DNA of 64,000 bases from Hygrocybe punicea (taxonomy: Eukaryota > Basidiomycota > Agaricomycetes > Agaricales > Hygrophoraceae): the NCBI GenBank assembly GCA_963556145.1, contig OY744462.1, forward strand, positions 1,054,001 to 1,118,000. The letters are read 5' to 3'. Numbering within the stretch: the stretch's first letter is position 1; every line of letters begins with the position of its first letter. Shown here piece by piece: positions 24,103 through 37,400 of this stretch. A program made the position numbers and the translations under genes. The notes beneath the pieces were generated by a model that was not told where the DNA came from, made no database searches, and saw nothing but the letters and a program-made list of their open reading frames with translations.

Positions 24103-26288
24103 TGTTATGGATTGCTTCTGCAGCGGGCTCCAGCAACAATCAACTTAACTGGGGGGTGGTTTCCAGAGGAGAGAATAGCAGTTTCCATTGTTGCTTACAA
24201 CTAAGACAACACTGCTAAGAGGGGTCATGGTCTAAAGTCATTGCAAGCCATGGGGGTTACTCAAGACAAGAGGGTCTGCCCCAAGAACCAGACTAAATGT
24301 ACAGAAGAGAAAAGAAGAAAAAGTCTGAACCAACAACAAGAACAGTAGATATAGTGACCGGTCTTGAGGGGAGGTAAATGGAAATCCAACCATGAAGCTA
24401 TAGCAAGTCCAACTACACCATGTGTTCACCATGAGGCGGACATGAGATGTCCTCATGTTGATGTTCTCACGATCAAACTGGAGGCCCAGGTGTCATTGAG
24501 GAGGTCCAGATGACTCAGATGATTTATCATTGGATCATGTGATATGCAGAATTGCCAATTCGGGGTCTACACTTGCTGTAATGGGCAAGTAGGCAGTCTG
24601 GCAGGTGCATTGCATGGTCAGGTTGGAGAGAGGCATCATCCAGTGTGGGATTGGTGAAGGGAGTGACTTGAGGTAGTGTGGATATAGTGGCAAGGTTGGT
24701 ATGAAAGAAAACAAAGGAATGTGTTAGGGGAAAACCAACTAGGACAGTGGGATAGTCAAGGTCAGACATGTGAACAGCATAAGCTGTACCAGATGACAAT
24801 ATCTGTGTCAATGACATATTGAGGGGTGATGTCTTGTCCTGTGTGGAACAATGTGGTCCACCTGATGTCAGTATTTGTCCAAGAAAGGGTACTGTGCATG
24901 ATCCACTACTTGGTCACACTAACTGTTTTGAAGTCATTCTCCTACAACTTCAAAGATATTCATAAATTATCTTTTCAAGGTGATAGACATTTGTCTCAAG
25001 AAGATATCTATATAATTTGAATGAGAGTTACAAGGCTAAAAATCCTGCAGGAGTGAGAATAGTACAGGCATGTCCATTTTTGACCCTAACCAGGAAGTGG
25101 GTCATACCTGCTATGCTATAAGATACAGTAACATTTCAACCTTATGCTGCAGTAAAATATATTCTACTATATCTCTTCTTATGTATGAAATCCAAATTTA
25201 TCATTCTATTAACCCAAACTATGGTACTAAATGCCTTTCAAGTTCAACCACCTGTGTTTTTATGAAAGTGGGCACTTGTTTGAAAGAATGACAGTTGTGC
25301 ATAATGTTCTTATGAGTTATAGCTATCAATATTGTGGCCATATCATAGATAGACATATGTTTAATCATGGCCAAATGCAGTTAAAGACAGTAACAACATG
25401 CTGGTTACAAAATTTGACATTGACCAGGTACCTGGTGTGACCAAGTACCCGACTGACCACAGTATTGTTATAAACAAGTGTGAGAGGTATCAAGGTTACA
25501 GATGAAAAAGGATAAATGAATGTGGGTCCAGGTTTTGAGTCATGGCACAGGTGACAAGCTGTGGGAACAAGTAGTCGGGTACTGCATTGAAGCAATGATG
25601 TGTGAACAATACACAGTAGGGGTCGGTTCACTGTATTGGAAAGTCATATGGTCTGTGGTCAAAGTATGAAGGTGTGTACTTCGGTGATGGTTGGATTGGA
25701 GGGCACAGTGAAATGTCTTGTGATTGAGGATTGTTCAGAGTATACAAGCAGGTGAGGAATGTCATCAGATCATTAGGGAGGATAATGGTAGGCACAGGAT
25801 ATGAAAATGGAAACCATATATCTGGGAATGGAAATTGTCAATTGTGTGTTGGTATACTGTCAAGGCGGATGTCAGTTTCATCAATGAAGGAAGGTTGCCT
25901 TTTCCAGAGGCAAATCATGATGATGTAGAAACCAATCAGGAAGGTGATCGCTATAGCACTAATGATCATCACAGTTATGAACTCTTTGGTGAGGATAGCC
26001 ATTGTGAGTCAGTTTGGGAAGGCAGTATGTCGTACAGCGAAGACAATTAAAGTGACATCTGTTTGCAAGGCGACTATTCGGGTGCAGCAAGGTCATGTGG
26101 GGATGTGTCCATGGTTGGTCTGGATTTTTCTAGAAGAAAGGATAAAAAGGGAACAAGAACAAGAATAAACCACAATGTCCAAAAGAAGAGAAGGCAAATT
26201 GAAATGAAAAAGGAAGGTGTGGTAAAGTAGAATCATCATGGTGGGTACTGGAGTTGGAATTGGAGTTGCAGAGTTGAAAAATGTAACA
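24103..26288. mobile_element. 1.65-kb solo-LTR-like repeat, copy B (old, with an insert)
   Basis: Starts TGTTATGGATTGC and ends AAAATGTAACA, flanked by the exact 5-bp duplication GTTGG (24098-24102, 26289-26293). Compared with copies A, C and D it is heavily diverged, largely CG to TG or CA (for example ACGGATCG to ATGGATTG), and carries an extra segment of about 570 bp (24893-25465). The oldest of the four copies. Confidence 0.85.
24893..25465. mobile_element. insert within repeat copy B
   Basis: This segment is missing from the other three repeat copies at the same point (after AAAGGGTA). Its ends contain an inverted 13-mer, TACTTGGTCACAC (about 24904) and GTGTGACCAAGTA (about 25434). A short direct repeat GTACTG/GTATTG may be the target duplication. 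No coding domain was recognised. Probably a MITE. Confidence 0.5.
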
Positions 26289-26332
26289 GTTGGGCCATAG
26301 ACCTTGATGGAGATGCCAAGGGATGACTGAGC

Positions 26333-26702
26333 TAGTGTTGCCACAACTATAGCCAATGTTTTTTGGAAAATGGCTATATCATTGTCAATAAAATAGTGGA
26401 AATTATGAGAATATTTGGGTGCATAGATACACGAAAAGCTGGAGGGTCCTCTGCCAACATTAGTTGATCTAATGACACTCTGGTCTCTTATTGGACCGAC
26501 TTTAAATTGTACTTGAATCAACTACAATTTAAAGTTGGTCCAATTAGGGACCAGGGATTCATTGGATAAACTAATGTTGGCAGAGGACCATCCGGCTTTT
26601 CATGTGATCTATGCACCCAAATATTCTCATAATTTCCACTATTTTATTGACAATGATATAGTCATTGTCCAAAAAACATTGGCTATAGTTGTGGCAACAC
26701 TA
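26333..26702. mobile_element. foldback element with TAGTG...CACTA ends
   Basis: The whole 370 bp is a hairpin. The left arm TAGTGTTGCCACAACTATAG is matched in reverse by the right end CTATAGTTGTGGCAACACTA, and arms of about 180 bp meet near 26515. The TAGTG terminus is shared with the hAT elements of this window. The flanks GATGACTGAGC and GATGACTTGC are similar but not an exact 8-bp duplication. Confidence 0.7.
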
Positions 26703-27525
26703 GATGACTTGCTGAGGAGGAGCCAGAGCAGATATGTGCTAATGCGGACAGCAGCATACAGAATTATAAGCTTGCTTTCATGATCCTCTGATGCCACTCT
26801 CTGAGTTGTCGCAACACTCTGCTGACTAATAATTGACTCCTGGTGTCCTCATAACCTTTCCTTCTGCACCTGCACCAACATCTGTGCCTTGTGCAGTGGG
26901 CTGGTGCCTTGTAAATTTGTTGCCACTTTTGACACCAACCCCACAATGCTAGCACAAATTTATATATGTTCACTAATCATGCTTACTCAATTTGTCCATT
27001 GAGTGGAGTAAGGTGTCTGTGGTCCAGCTCTGAATTCAGCAGCTGGACCCAGGCTGAAGTAGAAATGTTATAAGAACAAAGTAATACAAAGTAATCAGAA
27101 AGAAAGGAGGCTGCAGAACCAGTCTATGGGAAAAAGGGGGTAAGCAGAAAGGATGAGAGAATGTAAGATGGCAAGAAACTGAAAATGGGGGGTAGAGAAA
27201 GGGGTAAGGGGAAGGGGGAGGGTAACTTACTCGGGGTGGGGCTGAGGGATCCTTGGGGCAGGGGTCTGCCTCAAAAAGTGTTTATATAATGTGGAAGGGG
27301 TAAAGTGAGACATAAAAGGGTAAAGTAAGACAAGTCATCAAGGGTCTCCAATGGGGAAAGGATGAGGTGAAGAGGGAGTGCGCACAGGCTCCAAGATGAA
27401 GGGGGAGTACACATGGGCTCCAAGTCAAGCATTGGTTGACTTGGGGGAGGACAAATGGGTCACTCTGAAGCTCCTTTGAGCATGATTAGACTATAGTAAA
27501 TAAATAATTTAAAAACCAATTACAG
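26703..27525. other. repetitive DNA without supported genes
   Basis: Purine-rich on plus (27080-27480). A near-perfect palindrome lies at 27021-27049 (GGTCCAGCT...AGCTGGACC around GAATTC). No gene. Confidence 0.45.
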
Positions 27526-28326
27526 TCATTTGTAGTGAGCTTGACACTTTTGGAATTTTTTTGATCAATGAAAATAATGTGGACTTAGTGAAAATTTCTG
27601 TGCTCTACCTTGTATCTCATGAAGTACTGCATGGATTAACATGGTTACAGAGGGAAAGTTGTACTATTTCTTAAGGGCTATCTACTCCTATCATTAAATT
27701 TGGACAATGTTTAGTGTTTGGTGACTTGTGGATGAAACAAAAGGTAAACCAGTACTTTTTGATACCCAAAATGATATTGTCAAATTATGGCATCAAATGA
27801 ACTCCTATGAAAAAGATTGTAGGGAGAAAATTGTTCATTTTTTCAAGGGCTAAAAGTACATATACCGTGTTTTTCTTTATTTTTGTCCTTTGAGCTCATA
27901 ATCATGATTCTTGTGGCATTTCAAGACTATTGTGAACAAACATAGTAAAGACGAAATATTGCCTCAAAGGACAAAAATAAAGGAAAACATGGTATATGGA
28001 CTTTTAGCCCTTGAAAAAATGAACACTTTTCTCCCTACAATCTTTTTCATAGGAGTTCATTTGATGCCATAATTTGACAATATCATTTTGGGTATCAAAA
28101 AGTACTGGTTTACCTTTTGTTTCATCCACAAGTCACCAAACACTAAACATTGTCCAAATTTAATGATAGGAGTAGATAGCCCTTAAGAAATAGTACAACT
28201 TTCCCTCTGTAACCATGTTAATCCATGCAGTACTTCATGAGATACAAGGTAGGGCACAGAAAATTTCACTAAGTCCATATTCATTGATCAAAAAAATTTC
28301 AAAAGTGTCAAGCTCACTACAAATGA
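27526..28326. mobile_element. long foldback element (about 370-bp arms)
   Basis: CATTTGTAGTGAGCTTGACA at 27527 is repeated in inverse as TGTCAAGCTCACTACAAATG ending at 28325. The arms stay complementary inwards to near 27895/27965, for example GGACAAAAATAAAG against its complement. The left end sits in TACAGTCATTTG, which resembles a Tc1/mariner terminus (TA target, CAGT start). The right end lacks the matching CTGTA because the DUF6589-RecQ element starts there. Arm identity is high apart from scattered C/T changes. Confidence 0.75.
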
Positions 28327-28493
28327 TAGTCTCGAACCCAGACGTTCTTTCATGTACCATGGGGGAACCCGAGCAGAGTGCAAAAAACATTTGTGCAGGT
28401 ATGTGTAGAACATCTGGTGACATTCAGTACAGCAGGTGTAGATCATACATCATGTGACCTTGACGTGTTGAATATTCAGCAATTAAACTACAA
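28327..28493 (+). repeat. left terminal inverted repeat of the DUF6589-RecQ element
   Basis: Starts TAGTCTCGAACCCAGA and runs to AATTAAACTACAA. It pairs with 43478-43646 over its full length, with about a dozen differences, mostly CG to TG/CA. Confidence 0.9.
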
Positions 28494-28744
28494 GTTTTTG
28501 ATGTGATTATCCCACTTCCTGAAGGATTCTATGCTTTCAAACGACAATGGCTCAGGCTCAGACACATCTAGCTCAGATTCCGACACCGAGGAACCACTAT
28601 TTGGCACACACCAGCGAGTCCCAAGTGCCGACCCTCACCTCCGGCAAACGGAAGGCTGCTGAAGGTTTCTTGATGCTACTGGTGACATAGTCGAGTGGGT
28701 TCTACAGGTTTTCTCCTTGATGGACTCTCTGCACCTTAATCTGC

Positions 28745-29236
28745 TGTGATGGCGAGTTCTGTTGTAGACCCGGAATGGGAATCTACGGAAAGGGTGATCA
28801 GCTAAGAAGTGATCAGAGGAGTTTAGTGTCTTTGTAGTGTCTAGTCAATCCAACCCGAATCCAGGGTTCCGGATCAGAGGGTAAGTGAAGGGAGTGGAGT
28901 ATGAAGACTAATATGGAGACGATATGAAGCGAGGACTAAGAAGTAGAACTGAAGCGGGATACAATATGATATGGTGGGATGTAATCTATGATGGGATATG
29001 ATCTATGTACTAAGTAACGGGAAACGAAGATATATCATATGTAACTATATACGTACTGATTCCGGGTCGTTAGAGACATTGCATCTTGAGTATGAACGAT
29101 TCCGGAGGCGGAATCCGGAGTGGAATCGACGGAAAGGACCGGAATCGGGCGGAATCGACGATACGTGAATGGGACTGGACAGGGACGAAGTGGGATATGA
29201 AGAGGATTCGGGTCTAGAGGGCCTGGAGCCTCTACA
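28745..29236 (-). repeat. 3' LTR of the gag-only element (492 bp)
   Basis: Plus-strand ends TGTGATGGCGAG and GAGCCTCTACA. Same length as 37979-38470 and about 99% identical by eye, which implies recent insertion. Confidence 0.9.
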
Positions 29237-29811
29237 TCCGGTCAGGACTCAGATAGAGACCATCCCTGGTCGATCCATACGAAATAACGAAGATACCGGG
29301 GTCGTGGGAATAAATGAGCGGAGGCGATGTCGAAAACGGACGGAAACGGGAGTACAACGTGAGCGGAGTCGAAGCCGGTGTGGTGAACGCGGCCTGGGTA
29401 GGCGCGGATTTGTTGTGCGAGTCCGTTGTCAGTGGGATAGAAACCCAAAAACTCTTCTTGTTTGTAACTATGTACACAAGCCACTATATAGGTACTGTAT
29501 AGTATCTATAAATGGACTGTGGTGAAGAAATGGTGAAGTGGGATTGTAAAGAAGATAAGGTAAACTGTAACAATAGAAAATAAGAGAATATGCACACAGA
29601 GAGATATCAATCTCTACACCGGTGGGTATCGAAGCGTCGGGAGGGGCGATCCGGAGCTACTGAAAGAGGGTGGGGCGAAATGGCTGGATAAAGGAACAAC
29701 GGTCACGTGACGGGGCAACAAATACAAACAAGAAAACTTTTCAACGCGACTTTCAACAATGTCGACAACAACCTCAACGAGCCCAACAAACCCAACAAAC
29801 ACCAACACCAA

Positions 29812-31277
29812 ATGTCGACGGAATACAACAAATTCCTCAATACTCTCGATGCGGAAACACGGCAAGATTTCGAGAGCGCCGTGGCCGAGTTACTAGAAGT
29901 CGATGCGGCCGGAATCGATATCCTACGCGACGGATTCAAGAACGAAGCACGGCAATGGGTGGTGAGCTGACGACGGGCCATGGTAAGAGATCCCATTTCT
30001 GTAAACGGCACGGACTAACAATACCCGGCAGCGGAACTACAGGGGAATTTTGACGGAAATCCGGGACAACGGAATCGACGTGACGGAACCGAGGGATTTC
30101 TTGATGGGCGGAGAGATGGTGGTGGAGGTCGAGGAGTGGTTGCGGAGCTGGGAAGACTACGAACGGGAACGGAAAGAGGCGAGGCGTCGGGAAGCTGTAC
30201 GGTTGCAGGAGGAAAAGGAGGAGGAAGCAAGGAAACAACGGGTCGAGGAGGCGGAAAGGATCGAGCGGAAACGGGTGGAGGAATCACGTCAATACGAAGA
30301 GGAGATGAATAGGAGTGCGGAGGCGGAGAAGTGGATCAAGGAGGCGGAAAGGGCGAAGGCGGCAGAGGCAGCAAAAAGGGATGATGCAGCCACGGAAAGG
30401 GACAGGGAGGAGACCGCACAAACCAGCGATCACGGAAGCGAGGACGAGGAGGACACCTGGTCCAATCAGCAACTTCAAAAATATGAAAGACTCCAAATAC
30501 TGAACGCGATCAAAAACAAAAAGCTCAACCGGGATAAGAGGGTCACCCAGGACGACGAGACTGTTCACGGGGACTCCAACAGCGGCAACGATTTCTCGAA
30601 TGCGAGCGGGAACGAGGACGCGGAACCAAAGGGAAAGATTCCGGGGGTAAGTGATATCTCGTGGACTCGTATATCCATTGTGCCTAACTAATCCGTAGTA
30701 TATGCAGTTGTTCCGGATCCAGCAATGCGATGCGTGCGTGACCGCCAACGTGGTTTGTTGCGGAATCGAGGGATACGCGTGCGATCGGTGCAAAAGACTT
30801 AAACGACATTGCAGATTGTCGACGAAGGGACCGGCCACCGGATCCGGAAAAGCGGAAAGGAAAGGGAAGGCGAAGGCAGGTAGTCCGAAGAGAAAGGTCG
30901 TCGCGAAGAAGATACCAAAGCCCGTGAGGAAGCCTAGGTTGCGGACCGGAGAGGTGTCGACGAGTAAGCGGACGTTGACCGACGTCGAACCGGATATGGA
31001 ATCGGAGCGGGACGAAGGGAGACGAGGGAATCCGTTCAAGCACCCGCGGATCGGAGCCGGAATCAACAACCACGTCCGGGCAGTGCGCAAAATGGCGATG
31101 GAAACGCAGAGGGAGATATCGACGATCGCGGATGGCCTTTCTGAATACATCGTGAAGGTCCACACCAAGCTAACCCATTGGACGAAGGAGCTAAATCGAC
31201 TACGCGCGAACCAGGCCCATATCCTGGGTCAACTCGACATGATCGACACCAAACTCAACAAAGGGAGAAGGGAATAA
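29812..31277 (+). CDS. coiled-coil/Cys-cluster protein antisense within the LTR element
   Basis: Three exons (29812-29961, 30032-30646, 30699-31277) join in phase to 447 residues without stops. The N-terminus reads EYNKFLNTLDAETRQDFESA. Then come about 90 residues of Glu/Arg/Lys-rich coiled coil (RREAVRLQEEKEEEARKQR), an acidic stretch, and a Cys cluster CDACVTANVVCC...CDRCKRLKRHC that resembles a fungal zinc cluster but has different spacing. A basic tail with KRKVVAKKIPKPVRKPR and a helical end with KELNRLRANQAHILGQLD follow. Similar proteins are common in mushroom genomes, but I know no function. It may help the element through nucleic-acid binding, or be captured cargo. A long antisense frame (30284-31168) is its shadow. 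Confidence 0.7.
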
Positions 31278-32274
31278 AAGGGAACGGACGGAAAGGGAAA
31301 ACGGAATGCGGGACAATGTACATAAAGAAAAATAGAGTACATAATAAAACTATAAACAGAAAAGAGGGAAACGGAATGACGAGATAAGATAACCGGAATC
31401 TGGGGGTCGAGGAGGAGGACGGCACTGGAATACAATGGAAATGAAACAGGTCCGGAAAGGACGGGAAACAAAGAGAACTAGAAACGGAAATGAAAATATA
31501 AATAAACGAGAAACGGGAACGGGAACGGAAAGCGGAACGGAAGACGAAAACGCAAAAATAGGAGATGGAAACGGGTCTACATCCCCACAAGAGTTTCTGA
31601 AAGAAGGTCGGAGGCGGAACGACGAGAGGAGGCGGAGAACTTCTTGCAAATATTCGAGCGAGGTGTCGAGGGGGCGGAGGTCCAGAATGCGATCACAAAG
31701 TAGAATGAAGACAGAAACGAGGAATAAAATAAAATTGAGAACCAGAGTGCCGACACCAACACGATCCCATATAACGGGTGTGCCGCGTGACGGGTCTAAA
31801 AACGACGGGGTGCCCCAAGCGGGCGAAGACAGAACCGACAACGATACGGAAGCGGAAACGACGAGGGGAACCGGGAGCGAAGGGGTCGACATAACGGAAT
31901 CAGAACCAGAATCGAAATCAAATAAAAGGGGAGGAATGGGGTCCGGAATGGGAACGGGTATGGAATACTCAACCAAAGTCGACGGAATCTCAGTAGACAG
32001 TGACGGAGGACAATATGGCGGCAATATTGGGGACGGTATGTCTATTTCTGGAGAATCCGAGGACAATGGGAGCGGGTCCGGTACGAGTTCGTGGACGGAA
32101 ACCGGAGGGGACAAAACCGGAGACGACGGGGATGAAATAGGAAACAAATTGGATAAATTGGTGACCGGCATCGATAAATCGAGAATGGGATCGGACGGGG
32201 ACGACACGGGACTGGACGACAAAACCTGTAAACAAATAACGGTCTCGACAGGCACCGGAATGGACAGGGAACAC

Positions 32275-33924
32275 TGTTACGGATCGCTTCTGCAGCGGGC
32301 TCCGGCAACAATCAACTTAACAGGGGATCGGCTTCAAGAGGAGAGAACAGCAGCTTTCATTGTTGCTTACAGCTAAGACAACACTGCTAAGAAGGGGGGG
32401 TCAAGGTCTAATGTCATTGCGAGCCGTGGGGGTTACCCAAAACAAGATGAGTCTGCCCCAAGAACCAGACTAAACGTAAAGAAAGGAAAAGAAGAAAAAG
32501 TCCGAACCAACAACAAGAACAGTATATATAGTGACTGGTCTTGAGGGGAGGTAAATAGAAATACAACCATGAAGCCATAACATGTCCAACTCTACCATGT
32601 GTTCACCATGAGGCGTACATGAGGCGTCCTCATGTCGATGTTCTCGCGATCCAACTGGAGGCCTGGGTGTCGTTGAGGATAGAAGAGGTCCAGATGACTC
32701 GGATGATTTGTCATCGGATCATGTGACATGCAGAATTGCCAATTCGGGGTCTACACTTGCTGTAATGGGCAAGTATGCAGTTTGGCAAGTGCATTGCATG
32801 GTCGGGTCGAAGATGGGTATCGTCCAGTGTAGGATTGGTGATGAGAGTGTCTTGAGGTAGCAGGGACATAGCGACAAGGTCGGTATAAAGGAAAACAAAG
32901 GAATGTATGGAGAGAAAACCAACTAGGATGGTGGGATAGTCGAGGTCAGACATGTGAACAGCATAAGCTGTACCGGATGACGATGTCTGTGTCAATGACG
33001 TATCGAGGGGTGATGTCTTGTCCTGTCTGTGGAACAATGCAGTCCACCTGATGTTGGTATTCATCCAAGAAAGGGTATTGTTGTAAACGAGTGTGGGAGA
33101 TATCAAGGTTATAGATGGAAAAGGGTAAATGAATGTGGGTCCAGGTTTCGAGTCATGGCACAGGTGACAAGCTGTGGGAACAAGTCGTCGGGTACTGCAA
33201 TGAAGCGATGTCATGCGAACAACATGCGATAGGGGTTGGTTCACTGTTTGGGAAGTCGTATGGTCTGTGGTCGAAGTCCAAAAGAATGTGCTTCGGCGAT
33301 GGTCGGATTAGAGAGAACAGTGAAATGTCTTGTGATCGGGGATTGTTCAGAGTTCGCATGCAGGTGAGGAATGTCGTCGGATTGTCAGGGAGGATAATGG
33401 TAGGCACAGGGTACGAAAGTGGAAACCATATATCCAGGTATGGCAATTGTCAATTACGTGTCGATATATTGTCAAGGTGGAAGTCGGAAGTATCGATGGC
33501 AGAAGGGTTTCGGTACCGATGCCAAAGATAGATCATAACAAGGTAAAAACCAATCAGGAAGGTGATGGCGACGCTGCCAATGATGATTACGGTAATTAGC
33601 TGTGTTGGGAGTACAGCCATTGTAAATCGGTTTGTCGTGGGATGAAGTCAACAATATGTCAGGGCAAGGGAAAAGACAATAGCAATGATGTCCGTCGGCA
33701 AGGAGACTATTCGGGTACAGCAAGGTCACGTGGGATATGTCCATGGTCGGTCTGGATTGTTCTAGAAGAAGGGACAAAAAGAGAAAGTCCAAATGAAGAA
33801 ACAATGACGTTGAACGGAAGACAAAGGACAAAATGAAATGAAAAAGGAAGGTGTGCAGTGCAGAATCGTCATGGTGGGTATCGGAATGGGCATCGGGGTT
33901 GGAAGCGGAGTTGGAATCGTAACA
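32275..33924. mobile_element. 1.65-kb solo-LTR-like repeat, copy C
   Basis: TGTTACGG...CGTAACA, 1650 bp, with exact 5-bp duplication AACAC (32270-32274, 33925-33929). Inserted in the Pro/Ser-rich part of Gag. Differs from copy A at only a few sites (for example at 32800 and 33087), so both moved recently or have been homogenised. Confidence 0.9.
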
Positions 33925-34430
33925 AACACGACGACGGGGACGGAGTATACGAAGGACCGGAATGAACGTGGGGGACGGAATGAACGACAGTGGGCGGGAT
34001 CAAGGATGGGATTGAGGATGGGATCTGTTCCGGAGGTGAAATAACTGCGACAGGTACGAGAGCAGGACCGGAATCGGGACTGGAAATGGCAACGGGTGCT
34101 ACAGTGACAACGGATTCCGGAACGGAACGGTAACTGGAAAGGAGAAACAACGCGGCGTCATGGAAAATATCAACCGGATACAGATCGTCGTGGTAATGAC
34201 TGGGAAGGAGGTAATGGAGTCGTTCTTCAATACGTAGACGAAGGTCTGAGTCGAATCCGTTGGCGAAGTATGTGTTCCGTTGCTTATCCGATAGACGGCC
34301 GTTGTCAAACAAGACACCGGAAATGCGTATGAAATCCCGGAAATATTGTCCTAAGTCTGCTTTGTTCTCTATACCATAAGCCGATTGTCGTCGCGTAAGT
34401 TGATCGAGATCCGAGATCATATACTGAATA

Positions 34431-37400
34431 AGGTAGAGGTCACCAGGAACGGGCACCCTTACAAATCAGATTATGTAATATTCCCACGGCCAAAAAACAT
34501 CGCGCGAAGAAGAAAAAAGCTTGGATCGTGGACAATGTAAGTACAGTTCGACGAAGTGAATAATGCAGAATGCTAAAGCAACATTGACTTCCTGACTTCC
34601 ACCAACATGCTAGCAGGAAGGACCCGGTGCCCATGATATCGATGATTTGCCCATACAGCTTCAGCTCCAGTCAAACCCAGAGAATATGCCGAGATGAATC
34701 GTGCTGCCCGATTTGCATACCTGACAAGTGAATAGTGGTGATGAGGTGTTAAAAGGGACAAGAAAACAAGATCTCACCGCTTGATTTGGAGAAGAGGGAC
34801 ATCATCAAGACTGGCCAACATATTTTGCTCCATTTCGTCAATATTACTGGTTTTTGGTGAGCTTCGGTATCATAGTTTTGCTGCACCCCAATACTGTTCA
34901 ATAAAATTTAGTTCGCAATGATATTTTGGGTAGAAATCACAGATGTGTCCTCGGCAGGTGATGAGTTCTTCGAGGGCAGACTTCTGAGCAACAAAGTCTG
35001 GCTGAAGGAAAAGCAGCCGGCGACAGCAACAGTCAGTCCTACCAGCTTCACATTTGAAGCCTGCGCATTCGGCTTTGAGGCCATCATTTGGCAATAATCC
35101 CCGTTCCTTGATGATCTGCTCCATGCTTTGAACCAACCAGGCATTGTGGGATGATCATCAGGGAAGTAAAAGTCTTGTGTCGTTCCATCACTGAAGGTGC
35201 CATTACGCATCTTGACACCCCCTTTTTTATGAGTCCAGCCATTGTTTGGATACTTAGGCATCTTGCGGGCTGAGAGTGCATCGTCGGCTCGGCGCTGGTG
35301 ACTCGGTGCATTGTCAAATAAGAAGAGGCCAGTTGCAAATCCGTTCATTTTGCCCTCGAAGATATCAATTGCTGTGTCAACTTGGGCAAGTATATTGTCC
35401 GAGGTAAAGTATCCATCTCGATTTTTGCCTGCTTTGAAAACAATGCGAGCCTCCCTGCAGAAATTTGTCGCAATTGACGATCAGCTTTCCATAGGTCAAT
35501 ATATTAGTAGAAGCTATTCACTCATCGCCATCTTTCAAGCGGCCCCACTCCGAAGTCAAAAAGTCAGACACCATCAATGATGCACCCTCTCCCTTGCGAA
35601 CTGGTGTGGGTTTGTCACTGGCATGAGACCAAACATTCCGACGGCGATCATTTTCATAGAAGGTGGATTCATTGTGAGTGATGAGGATGAGACGGAAGCG
35701 TTGGCCATGAGGGACCGGAAAGCCAGCAGGTATGGTTGCAACATCTCCGTTGTTATCATATGTGATCATTCGGTGTTCGTATTCCTTCCAGCGTTGTATG
35801 AAGCCTTTCCGATACTCAACCACATCTTCTCTCTCGTGCCCATCAACATACATCCCATTTTTTTTCTGCCCATATCGCCAGTTCATCTTGCAGAGCCATC
35901 GTCGAGCTGTCCGCTCAGAGATTGTTTTCTTTTTGCCATCCAGCCGCTCTTGCATCTCGGGGGTTGCAATGAAGTCAACAACATCTTGGGCACGAATATA
36001 ACCACTCTTTGAGATTTCTTGGAGATGAAGTTGGATTGCCTGTGCAAAATCCTCATCCTCAAGGATGGATGAGTGGTATTGGCCATATTGGTGAAGTGGC
36101 AGCTTTCCTCGACTGAGGTAACGATGGATCCAGGTGCGCAGATTTCGTGCATGCTTGCTTCCATGCCCTTGACACTTTGATGCAATGAGAGAAGCTTCGC
36201 GCCAGGTGTACGTTAGATCTGGGTCAAGATAAAGATTGAGTACGCCAACCATTCCTGTGATGCGAGCACGGTAGAAGACATCAAGTTTTTTATCTTTGCT
36301 ATGTTTGCTCAAGCTAGCTTCAGCTTTTCGCAAAGCAGGGAAGTCCTTGTAATTCATCACGTTCAGTGCTGTGTCGGTTGGCGTCTCAGACAGATTGTTA
36401 CAGAGGGTTTGTCCTTCTCGCAAATCCTTGAGCATGCAGTCAACTATCTGTTGATACTCTAGTTGCTTGTTGTGTGGCTGGAGCTCCCTACGCTGGATGT
36501 CTGGTTCGATTTGTTGCAAGGACTCCAACCGAGCAGCAGGATCCTGGTGTAAGTTTTAGCCATTTGTTGTCATTCACGATATCAAGGACAACTTACAATT
36601 TGCTCAGGAGCTGAATTAATTATTTCCACCTCTGAGACAGACTTGTCAGACTCATGGTCGACATTGGAAGTCTTCGTATGTTTCATTTCCAGCCATTCTC
36701 TGACTGAAGGGAATCCTTTTGCAGCCAAATTCCGGCCTTGTTCCGCATGTCGGTGCTTGCTCCTTTGGAAATTGCCATGGTAGAATCTAGGTCATTTGTC
36801 ACCTTGCCGACGCAACCTCTCAGCGGCTGCTGCAGTGTCATGTGCCCTCTGCAATGTCTTGGTAAAGTGCTGAAGTGCTGATATGCTTGAAATCTTGGTG
36901 GCTGATTGCTGATCCTCCTCTTCTCCATCCTCCAGCTCTGAATCCTCCAAGTCTGACTCAGATCCTGGCAAGCCAGATTCTTCCAATTCCTGGCAGCGTC
37001 TCATGATGTCTCTGAGAGCAGGATCATCAGATGTGTCGTCACATGCAGGTTTGTCATTGCTGATCATGTTGGCAGGTGATTTTTGGGGCTTCCCTGATGC
37101 CCAAGGGAAATTCTGAGTGCGAACTCTGGCTGTGCGAGATTTTTGGGGCATGATTTGAGCGTGTTTTACAGGCACTGACAATTTTCAGTCTCTTCCTGCC
37201 ACCTTCGGCAGGTCAGCAAATCACGTGTTGTATTATATAAGCTGGCCAAATGTTGGCACCGAAAAATTTCCAAATGCTCAGAATGTTTTCTACAAGTTCG
37301 AAAATATTATTTGGGAAAATAATAGTATTAAGTTCTTGTGCAGTTTACTGCTCTGTCAAATCTTCAGAGATAAAAAATCTGCTTGCATAGAAAGCAGATA

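Noticed and set aside
30284..31168. 294-codon minus frame
   Set aside because: Exact antisense of the spliced coiled-coil gene, whose Glu/Arg-rich codons give an open Leu/Phe/Pro/Ser frame.
31435..32376. 313-codon plus frame, Gly/Thr/Glu-rich
   Set aside because: Shadow of the Pro/Ser-rich Gag C-terminus on minus, which continues in frame across the solo LTR.
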